Assembly: GCA_021845155.1 (NCBI GenBank)
Contig: JAKBSB010000095.1
Location: 1 to 5,741, forward strand
DNA: 5,741 bases
Source: Thermoplasmata archaeon
Lineage (GTDB): Archaea > Thermoplasmatota > Thermoplasmata > Thermoplasmatales > Thermoplasmataceae
Reading direction: 5' to 3'
The notes under the pieces are model-generated. The model was given only the letters and a program-made list of their open reading frames with translations, was not told where the DNA came from and searched no databases. Numbering within the stretch: the first letter of the stretch is position 1; every line of letters starts with the position of its first letter. A program made the position numbers and the translations under genes. Of this stretch, positions 1-5,040 are shown piece after piece.

Positions 1-62
1 CTGGTTTCGAACGGTACATTCAGGGGCATTTCAACCAGTTCATACGACAAAGTACTTTTCAT
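1..62 (-). CDS. N-terminal fragment of an enolase-superfamily protein (o-succinylbenzoate synthase / N-succinylamino acid racemase-like)
   Basis: Reading leftward from an ATG at 62-60, an open frame runs off the window edge after 20 complete codons. The peptide begins MKSTLSYEL and continues VEMPLNVPFET. A hydrophobic beta-strand followed by 'MPL-x-x-PF-x-T' is the usual opening of the capping domain in MenC-type enolase-superfamily members (o-succinylbenzoate synthase in menaquinone synthesis, or N-succinyl/N-acylamino acid racemase). The catalytic barrel with its Lys and metal-binding Asp/Glu residues would lie outside the window, so the reaction cannot be decided here. No Shine-Dalgarno motif precedes the ATG. 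A TATA-like TATTATATC at 90-82 is centred about 24 nt upstream, which fits a leaderless transcript. The divergent neighbour is a GNAT acyltransferase, which favours the N-succinylamino acid racemase reading over menaquinone synthesis. The family call rests on about 20 residues. Confidence 0.6.
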   Translation of the reverse strand, partial: MKSTLSYELVEMPLNVPFET

Positions 63-145
63 AGGGTGATATGCACTTTTTGATATAATACTTTGACTGA
101 TTAACTCTAAGAAGGATTAAGATAACTATAATGCATTAAAGGTCA
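63..145. promoter_or_regulatory. Divergent promoter region between the enolase-superfamily gene and the GNAT gene
   Basis: This 83-nt AT-rich spacer must carry the promoters of both divergent genes. On the minus strand, TATTATATC (90-82) lies about 24 nt from the ATG at 62, the spacing expected for a leaderless archaeal transcript. On the plus strand the same segment reads TGATATAATA (81-90) and could start a transcript near 112-115 with a leader of about 30 nt. A second weaker candidate, GATTAAGATAA (115-125), would give a nearly leaderless mRNA for the ATG at 146. An AAAGGTC (138-144) sits directly before the GNAT start and is a poor, too-close Shine-Dalgarno match. Box assignments are inference from spacing and AT content. 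Confidence 0.5.
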
Positions 146-943
146 ATGGATATCAAAATTGTTAAGGATCCTGATGAAATCAAGGGCATACTTCCCGTAA
201 TAAGATCAGCATGGGGATTCGAAAGCATGGAGAGCCTGGTCAAGGACATGGTTACAGCAATGAAATTCCATGGTGGCCTTGTTCTTGGTGCATATGATAA
301 TGGAAATATGGTGGGGATGAGTTTCTCTTTTCCGGGTCTAAGAAAGGGAAAACCGTATCTTTATTCCCATATGACAGGAGTAATAAAAGATCGGAAATAT
401 TCAGGCATTGGTTACGAACTGAAGCAGGCTCAGCTGAAATGGGCCAGAGATAACGGATATGATTTCATTGCCTGGACATTTGATCCACTTATGTCACTGA
501 ACGCCAACTTCAACATTGGGAAACTTGGGGCTTTTTCAAGAACATACCTCAGAAATTTCTATGGGGAGATGGAGGATCAGTTAAACCGGGGTATGCGTAC
601 AGACAGACTGGTTGCAGAACTCTGGTTGGACTTCAAGATTGAAGCTTCCAGTGAAAAACCGGTTTTTCTGAACACACCTGAACTTGAGTTTCATTATGAC
701 ATGAACCACGATGCGGTTCCATCAGAATCACTGGCTATGTACATACCCGAGGACTTTGTGGCATTGAAGATCAATGATATAAAATTCGCTTTGAGCGTGA
801 GGCAGAACAGCTGTTCCATTCTTGAATATCTTTTTGCCAATGGCTACTCAATAACGAATTACAGCAGGCTTCCCAGCCCTCACTATATTATTCGAAAAAT
901 AACAAACTTGCGGAAAAACATGGAAAACAACCCGTTTTCCTGA
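146..943 (+). CDS. GNAT-superfamily N-acyltransferase, COG3375 type
   Basis: The product is a predicted cytosolic 265-aa acyl-CoA-dependent N-acyltransferase. The acyl-CoA-binding motif is visible as KYSGIG (residues 84-89) in the strand-loop-helix segment VIKDRKYSGIGYELK. COG3375-type signatures follow: WTFDPL (110-115), an N-x-N-F-N-x-x-K-L-G-A segment (119-129), RTYLRNFYGEM (132-142) and TDRL (152-155). The C-terminal third (about 170-265) is less conserved. Length is normal for the family. The ATG at 146 is the first start after an in-frame stop at 137-139, and no better start exists. Some relatives encoded beside N-succinylamino acid racemase are known to transfer a succinyl group from succinyl-CoA to D-amino acids in a D-to-L amino acid conversion route. 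The divergent enolase-superfamily gene start makes that substrate plausible here, but it is inference. Nothing in the sequence fixes acetyl versus succinyl donor. Confidence 0.88.
   Translation: MDIKIVKDPDEIKGILPVIRSAWGFESMESLVKDMVTAMKFHGGLVLGAYDNGNMVGMSFSFPGLRKGKPYLYSHMTGVIKDRKYSGIGYELKQAQLKWARDNGYDFIAWTFDPLMSLNANFNIGKLGAFSRTYLRNFYGEMEDQLNRGMRTDRLVAELWLDFKIEASSEKPVFLNTPELEFHYDMNHDAVPSESLAMYIPEDFVALKINDIKFALSVRQNSCSILEYLFANGYSITNYSRLPSPHYIIRKITNLRKNMENNPFS
922..940. terminator. Hairpin at the end of the GNAT gene, candidate terminator between convergent genes
   Basis: GGAAAAC (922-928), loop AACCC (929-933) and GTTTTCC (934-940) form a perfect 7-bp stem directly before the TGA of the GNAT gene. 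Read on the minus strand, the stem is followed by TTTTT-rich DNA within the GNAT 3' end (about 920-900), so it could stop minus-strand transcripts coming from the RPA operon. On the plus strand it is followed by an AT-rich stretch containing GATAA-ATA-TTATC (942-954), itself a short inverted repeat. Archaeal termination depends mainly on T-tracts rather than hairpins, so the role is tentative. Confidence 0.4.
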
Positions 944-949
944 TAAATA

Positions 950-1138
950 TTATCCTGTACCTAAGAAATACCAGCTTCGCCCGTGAGTCATTTGATCTTT
1001 CTTTACAACTTTGTATGCATGATCCACTGAATTAACCATTGATCCTGTAACATACTTCCGCAACTTAGATCTGGCCATGGTATTTTTGACTGCTGTTTGC
1101 CATGAGCCTACGGTTCTGATCTTTGCCTGAAATTTCAC
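950..1138 (-). CDS. Possible small basic protein, unrecognised
   Basis: An open frame of 62 codons starts at GTG (1138-1136) and ends at TAA (952-950). It follows the RPA-associated gene on the same strand after 45 nt and converges on the GNAT gene with a 6-nt gap. The peptide is rich in Lys and Arg, with a GSWQTAVKNTMARSKLRKY segment (residues 11-29) and an aromatic end SWYFLGTG. I do not recognise a family. Support is weak: the only start is GTG, the nearest AGGAG (1164-1160) is 21 nt upstream, and codon use is not clearly distinctive. In its favour, it fills nearly the whole gap between two genes and is collinear with the operon. It could be a real short gene, a decayed gene end, or chance. 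Confidence 0.35.
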   Translation of the reverse strand: MKFQAKIRTVGSWQTAVKNTMARSKLRKYVTGSMVNSVDHAYKVVKKDQMTHGRSWYFLGTG

Positions 1139-1183
1139 ACAAATGAGCTTGAAGTCTCACTCCTGTAGAGGAGGATATCACAC
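1139..1183 (-). other. Spacer downstream of the RPA-associated gene, with a small hairpin
   Basis: This 45-nt stretch holds CTCCT (1160-1164), a 4-nt loop (1165-1168) and AGGAG (1169-1173), a perfect 5-bp inverted repeat. No T-tract follows it on the minus strand, so it is not a convincing terminator. Read-through into the small downstream ORF is possible. The purine arm of the repeat on the minus strand (AGGAG, 1164-1160) resembles a Shine-Dalgarno motif but has no start codon at normal distance. Confidence 0.25.
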
Positions 1184-2002
1184 TCAAATCGCTTTGTATC
1201 TCTTGAGTGTAACTTCATAAATGTCACCCTCCGATCCAAGTGTGTTCAGGAATTCATCTACCTTGCTCTGATCAATTCCCAGGTTTGAAGATGCTATGAC
1301 CAGATCCTCGTATCTGCACCCCTTTCCATCTGTGTCATTGTTTTTTATATAATCAAGAACAACCTGTTTGTACTGGATCTCGTTGCTTTCCGGCCTTTTA
1401 GCAGATGATGAAAGGATAAGTTCCTCGAAGTTCTTGAAATCATAGTCATGATATTTATCCCTGGCCCTTATTGCACATTCCGACTCCTCCTTTGTGTAAC
1501 CGAGCTGCACGAGACTCTTTTCATCACTTTCAGGATTTTTCATGGCTTCACTGATGGCATACAGTTTCCTTCTGGCTATATATTTTGTCTTGAGATTCCA
1601 GAATTCCACCGTTTCGGGATTTGTTTTCCCGGTGAATTCTGGGTTGATGTTGAAGTACATTGCACCTTCTGCAGTCTTGAAAGGGTTTATTCTTCCCATT
1701 ATGAACACTGTATCGTTAATCTCCAGGGCATCTATCTCATCTTTCTGTTCCTGCCTGAATTCGCTCTGGAAAGCACTGACATAGAATGAACCGACTGAAT
1801 CAGAAACGGTTATCTTCGTAAGGTTCTCGTCGGGGAACTTCTGTGTCACGGTTCCTGTTAACATGACTCTCTTTATCCTTGTCCCGAGAGGGGTCACCAC
1901 GTAAGGTTTTCCCCTTTCCTCAGGTTCAAGTTCCTCTATAATTTTACAATCCTTAAGCTCCCTTGAGAATATCCATTTAGATGGCTCTCTCTTCTGCATC
2001 AT
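1184..2002 (-). CDS. RPA-associated protein (COG3390 family), OB fold plus C-terminal winged helix
   Basis: The product (272 aa) is predicted to be the partner of archaeal replication protein A in binding and protecting single-stranded DNA. Residues about 43-123 form an OB-fold: RIKRVMLTGTVTQ, then SDSVGSFYVSAF, then VFIMGRINPF and YFNINPEF. The INPF...NINPEF...W (W135) ending is typical of COG3390 proteins. A charged helical linker follows. The last 65 residues (about 207-270, QYKQVVLDYI ... GDIYEVTLKRYK) look like a winged helix, as at the end of RPA32. The start ATG overlaps the RPA stop as ATGA, and a GGAGG lies 10 nt upstream. A second ATG follows immediately, so the first residue is ambiguous by one. 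In haloarchaea, homologous rpa and rpap genes form operons and their products interact. The same arrangement here supports translational coupling and a complex. Confidence 0.85.
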   Translation of the reverse strand: MMQKREPSKWIFSRELKDCKIIEELEPEERGKPYVVTPLGTRIKRVMLTGTVTQKFPDENLTKITVSDSVGSFYVSAFQSEFRQEQKDEIDALEINDTVFIMGRINPFKTAEGAMYFNINPEFTGKTNPETVEFWNLKTKYIARRKLYAISEAMKNPESDEKSLVQLGYTKEESECAIRARDKYHDYDFKNFEELILSSSAKRPESNEIQYKQVVLDYIKNNDTDGKGCRYEDLVIASSNLGIDQSKVDEFLNTLGSEGDIYEVTLKRYKAI

Positions 2003-3084
2003 GCAAACTCAGCCTCCATCTGCCTGCTTAGTTCTGAAATTGTCGCTTCACTCAAGTATTCCATGCTCCTTATACGAAAACTGAGTCCGTTCTGGCCATT
2101 CCTGAAATCGCCCATGGCAAGGAACGCCTTTCCCAGAATGGCTTCACGAAGTTTCCGGCACACATCTTTCCTGTTCAGGTTGACGTTATCCACTGAAAGG
2201 TCTTCATCCTTCATGTCTATTAGTGGAAGAAGTGCTTCTCTTCCCGCTGTTGACTGGACATATGATGTTCCGTCATCAAGAGTAAAATAGGAGAATATGT
2301 CAAGTATCTGTGGTGCACTGGGATGATCTGGACATCTCATGTCATCGATCCTTTTCCTGCATTCGGAACATCTGTTCATAATGCCGCTTTTTTCCCCAAA
2401 ATTGACTGAAAAAGCGGCTATTCTTATTCCACCAACTGGCGAATTTATATCCTCTATGTTTGATATCTTTCTTTCACCAATTACTGCGGTTGATTCGTCC
2501 ACCTTGGTTCTGTCACCTATGGAGATTCTCAGTCGTGAATTGTATTCAGATACCCTCGCACCCTCTATCCTCACAACTTTGCCTTCCTCAAGCTTCTGGC
2601 CAAATGATGTCATCTGGATCTGTCCAGTGTCATCTTCAACCGTCGTGCTGTAAAGGAGCCTTTCCTCGCCGTCCTTCTGGTATTTCCTTTCATTGACCTG
2701 CCCAATTCTGCCCTCTATTGATACAAAGGGGTCGCTGAGGTTGAGACTCCTGATCTTGTATTCCCTGTAATTCCTCTTGACATCAATAGCCTCTTCCGTC
2801 TTCAGGATAACTTCTGTCCTGGAATCTATGTTTAGCCTCAGTTTTTCATTGTATTCCCTGACACTGCAGAATTTTATCTCAACCACATCGCCTGCACGAA
2901 CTGTATTTGGAAAAGCCCAGGCAGTGAAGGGGATAGTGCCTGTTTCATCACCAATTAGGCCGTAATAGTATACGGATTCACCTCTTTCATTCTTTATATC
3001 CTTCTTATCCACCGAAAGTATTTTTCCCTTGATGGAAACGTCCTTTGAATCCTTTTCAAGATCCCTGATCTTTGTATTTGCCAT
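1999..3084 (-). CDS. rpa: Replication protein A (archaeal single-stranded DNA-binding protein), two OB folds and a zinc site
   Basis: This 361-aa protein binds single-stranded DNA during replication, repair and recombination. Two OB folds are evident: OB1 (about 14-95) with DETGTIPFTAW, and OB2 (about 118-198) with DDTGQIQMTSF. Each ends in a near-duplicate motif, VREYNEKLRLNIDSRTEV (75-92) and VSEYNSRLRISIGDRTKV (178-195), like the E-Y-N-G-R-L strand of RPA70. A third domain (about 217-345) carries the zinc site C239-x2-C242-x8-C251-x2-H254, followed by FTLDDGTSYVQ, as in the zinc-bearing C-terminal OB fold of eukaryotic RPA70 and euryarchaeal RPAs. The length suits a two-OB, one-zinc archaeal RPA. 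The ATG at 3084 has GGGTG 8 nt upstream and sits 13 nt after the stop of the preceding gene. The next gene overlaps it by ATGA. The identification is firm; only the exact domain edges are approximate. Confidence 0.93.
   Translation of the reverse strand: MANTKIRDLEKDSKDVSIKGKILSVDKKDIKNERGESVYYYGLIGDETGTIPFTAWAFPNTVRAGDVVEIKFCSVREYNEKLRLNIDSRTEVILKTEEAIDVKRNYREYKIRSLNLSDPFVSIEGRIGQVNERKYQKDGEERLLYSTTVEDDTGQIQMTSFGQKLEEGKVVRIEGARVSEYNSRLRISIGDRTKVDESTAVIGERKISNIEDINSPVGGIRIAAFSVNFGEKSGIMNRCSECRKRIDDMRCPDHPSAPQILDIFSYFTLDDGTSYVQSTAGREALLPLIDMKDEDLSVDNVNLNRKDVCRKLREAILGKAFLAMGDFRNGQNGLSFRIRSMEYLSEATISELSRQMEAEFA
2013..2017 (-). promoter_or_regulatory. Shine-Dalgarno site for the RPA-associated gene inside the RPA reading frame
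   Basis: GGAGG on the minus strand lies within the last codons of the RPA gene (ATG GAG GCT), 10 nt before the ATG at 2002. It fixes the start at the ATGA overlap and suggests that terminating ribosomes on RPA re-initiate on its partner. Confidence 0.65.
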
Positions 3085-3092
3085 GTTTTACA

Positions 3093-3097
3093 CACCC
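3093..3097 (-). promoter_or_regulatory. Shine-Dalgarno site for RPA
   Basis: GGGTG on the minus strand lies 8 nt before the RPA ATG, in the 13-nt gap after the upstream gene's TAA (3100-3098). It supports the start at 3084. Confidence 0.5.
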
Positions 3098-3703
3098 TTA
3101 AGCATACATCCCCGCACTGGTTCCACCTTTCTTTCCGAGGAATCTGTTCATGACCTGCTCGGCCTCCTCTTTGCTCAATCCAGCCTTAGATATCAGGTAA
3201 TTTTCAACGTCTTCTGGACTCTTCCCCTGTGCAATCATCTCCTGTACCATCATGATCATCCTTTCGGCAATCCTCTGGTTGAACTCTGCCTCAAGTTTCA
3301 GTGTCCTCACAACAACATAAATTGATGAGAGAAGGGTGTTTAAAGAATCCTCAAGTTCCTTCTTGGTGAAACTCTGGGTTTCAAAATCCACACGCAGTAC
3401 AATTTCCTCGTTTATTCCGTCAAGCATGAATTTCACCAGATCTATCTGCTTGCTCAGTATAAGAAGTGATCTGTATGTTGCAAGTCTTGGCTGATTCTCC
3501 ATTACAGCTGTTTCAATGCCTGTTTTCAGAAATATCTCAACATAGTTCCCAAAAAATGCCATATATATTTTGAATGGTAGTTTTGCATTCATCAGGATCA
3601 TGTAATTCTCTCCCTCTTCAATCTCCCATTTCATACCTACAAGACTTTTAGAATCGTCTGTTCCATTTTGAAGCCAGGACATTATCTCCTTTTTGTTTGT
3701 CAT
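3098..3703 (-). CDS. Unrecognised protein at the head of the RPA operon, possible YbjN / type III secretion chaperone-like fold
   Basis: I do not recognise a named family. With the ATG at 3703 the product is 201 aa, with no signal peptide or membrane segment. Its pattern is an opening helix (KKEIMSWLQNG), then strands (about 24-66, including EGENYMILMNAK and FKIYMAFFGNYVEIFLK), a helix (about 72-96), another strand (EEIVLRVDFE), a long helix beginning at a 'FTKKELEDSL' cap (about 113-159), and a C-terminal two-helix hairpin (SPEDVENYLISKAGLSKEEA, about 162-181). The order is reminiscent of YbjN / secretion-chaperone-like folds, and the tail looks like a small UBA- or Pex14-like interaction module. 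Both are inference. The frame is open to an ATG at 3826 (242 aa), but the extra 41 codons are strongly AT-rich and contain promoter-like sequence, so the shorter form is preferred. The 13-nt spacing to RPA suggests a shared function. Confidence 0.72.
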   Translation of the reverse strand: MTNKKEIMSWLQNGTDDSKSLVGMKWEIEEGENYMILMNAKLPFKIYMAFFGNYVEIFLKTGIETAVMENQPRLATYRSLLILSKQIDLVKFMLDGINEEIVLRVDFETQSFTKKELEDSLNTLLSSIYVVVRTLKLEAEFNQRIAERMIMMVQEMIAQGKSPEDVENYLISKAGLSKEEAEQVMNRFLGKKGGTSAGMYA

Positions 3704-3872
3704 AAATACTATATCACTATACATTAAGCCAATATATTTCTTTTTGATTTCAGTTAAAGTGAGTAAATGAGAATGAATGTCCGTTTTTATTTTATAACCG
3801 GTACATTTTGTTGAAAACATCTCCATTCAATGTAAATACTTAAATCACATTTCCGGAAGAGGTCCAGCGGCG
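3704..3872. promoter_or_regulatory. Divergent promoter region between the RPA operon and the MFS gene
   Basis: The stretch is markedly AT-rich. For the RPA operon, AAATATATT (minus strand, 3739-3731) is the best TATA-like box and predicts a transcript start near 3710, almost at the ATG at 3703. An alternative is a short leader using GTGAT (3717-3713) as a partial Shine-Dalgarno match. These two signals exclude each other if the TATA box is right. For the transporter, TACTTAAAT (3837-3845) lies about 32 nt before the TTG at 3873, with AGAGGTCC (3858-3865) as a possible Shine-Dalgarno site. If the upstream gene really starts at 3826, the shared spacer shrinks to 46 nt. Confidence 0.45.
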
Positions 3873-5030
3873 TTGGGAGTATCCAGAGGAATTTCGGGGT
3901 TTTCAATAATGCTTTCAAGGGTGTTCTATTCTCTCAACTGGTTCAATATATCACCTGCCCTTGTTCCAATTGGTCAGACATTTCATGTAAATCTGGGAGA
4001 AACCGGCTTGCTGCTTTCCTCTTTTCTCGTGGGAGCCGGTATCTTTCAGCTCCCTGCCGGAGTTATTTCCTCGAGAATTGGCGCCAAGAGTACCGCCATG
4101 ACGGGCCTATTTTTAATGTCGTTTGCAGTCATAGGTTGTGCATATTCACCTGATTTTATAATTCTTGTGATACTCCGATTTGTCGTAGGAGTCGGTGCGG
4201 CCCTCTATTTTTCCACTGCAATAGGCATACTTGGTGAACTTTATTCAGCAAAACTTACTGCGATGATAGGAATTTACAACTCATCTTACAACATCGGGGC
4301 AGGTGCCGGAGTAATACTCTTTACCCCAATCGTCGATATTTACGGATGGAGATCTGACTTTCTCATCTCCGGCCTGGCAATGCTCTTTGTCACCATCTTT
4401 ACATTCGTTGTTTTGCCCGCTTCAAAAAGATACACGAGAATCGAATTAAGTGCACTGAAGGAAAGAATACTCAACAGAAAGATCTGGATTGTGGCAATAG
4501 GTTTTGTTGGGTTATGGGCATTGAATTACACTTTTCCGGAGTTCTTTTCCACTTATGCCCAGAGCATAGGAATACAGGATTATGTTGCAGGAGTAATGGG
4601 CGGGATGATACTTATGTTCGGAATTGTAGGGGGTGTAATTTCTGGCTTTGTCAGGAAATTCAATGTAATCCGTATTTCAATAGCTGCCAGTATACTCATA
4701 GGTGCAGTTGTGATCACCATACCTTTCACCGGGTACTACGGTCTCTGGGCCATAATAGCTTTTGAAGGGATGTTTGCAACCCTGGTCATATCCCTCGAAT
4801 ATGCAGTAGTGGCTAAAATAGAGACGGATAAGACATATATCGCACTGAGTGTAGGACTCATCAATTCCATACAGATCGGCATTGGATCAACTGTGCCATA
4901 TTTATTTGGATTTATTGAATCCTATGGGTACATATATTCATGGATCTTCCTCGGTCTCCTGGCAATAATTACCCTTTTTGCGTTTCTAAGGAGCAGTGTC
5001 AGGAAGAGCCTGGAAATCTCAGTTGCCTGA
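3873..5030 (+). CDS. Major facilitator superfamily transporter, 12 transmembrane segments
   Basis: The 385-aa product is a predicted cytoplasmic-membrane secondary transporter; the substrate is unknown. Twelve hydrophobic segments can be placed at about residues 11-33, 42-65, 72-91, 94-120, 131-150, 162-182, 202-222, 237-259, 265-285, 287-312, 321-346 and 352-372. A charged loop between TM6 and TM7 (KRYTRIELSALKERILNRK) separates the two halves. The TM2-TM3 loop PAGVISSRIGAKS matches the MFS motif A pattern, but the usual Asp is replaced by Ser. TM4 carries RFVVGVGAALYF, a motif B-like segment. The start chosen is TTG 3873, with AGAGGTCC upstream, because it gives a complete TM1. An ATG at 3909 would remove 12 residues and cut into TM1. 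The gene converges on an amidase gene, so co-transcription is excluded and a link to that enzyme is only a possibility. Confidence 0.85.
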   Translation: MGVSRGISGFSIMLSRVFYSLNWFNISPALVPIGQTFHVNLGETGLLLSSFLVGAGIFQLPAGVISSRIGAKSTAMTGLFLMSFAVIGCAYSPDFIILVILRFVVGVGAALYFSTAIGILGELYSAKLTAMIGIYNSSYNIGAGAGVILFTPIVDIYGWRSDFLISGLAMLFVTIFTFVVLPASKRYTRIELSALKERILNRKIWIVAIGFVGLWALNYTFPEFFSTYAQSIGIQDYVAGVMGGMILMFGIVGGVISGFVRKFNVIRISIAASILIGAVVITIPFTGYYGLWAIIAFEGMFATLVISLEYAVVAKIETDKTYIALSVGLINSIQIGIGSTVPYLFGFIESYGYIYSWIFLGLLAIITLFAFLRSSVRKSLEISVA

Positions 5031-5037
5031 TATATCA
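5028..5037. repeat. Perfect 10-bp palindrome at the MFS stop codon
   Basis: TGATATATCA reads identically on both strands. It begins with the TGA of the transporter gene and fills most of the 10-nt gap to the convergent amidase stop. It has no loop, so hairpin formation is poor. It may be chance in AT-rich DNA or a minor signal between convergent genes. Confidence 0.3.
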
Positions 5038-5040
5038 TCC

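Noticed and set aside
1160..1175. AGGAGGATATC on the plus strand as a ribosome binding site
   Set aside because: No start codon with a meaningful open frame follows at normal spacing; it lies at the antisense side of the operon end.
1172..1184. Shared TGATATCCT sequence here and near 5729-5737 (minus strand) as a repeat pair
   Set aside because: Nine bases in two places is expected by chance or coding constraint, and the second copy lies inside conserved amidase codons.
1448..1789. Plus-strand open frame of 113 codons opposite the RPA-associated gene
   Set aside because: It lies wholly antisense to a well-supported OB-fold protein, has no recognisable domain and no initiation signal; composition is what the reverse of a coding frame gives.
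2339..2653. Plus-strand open frame of 104 codons opposite RPA, with neighbours at 2063-2290 and 2460-2696
   Set aside because: All are antisense to the strongly supported RPA frame and overlap one another; their serine- and proline-rich translations look like frame shadows.
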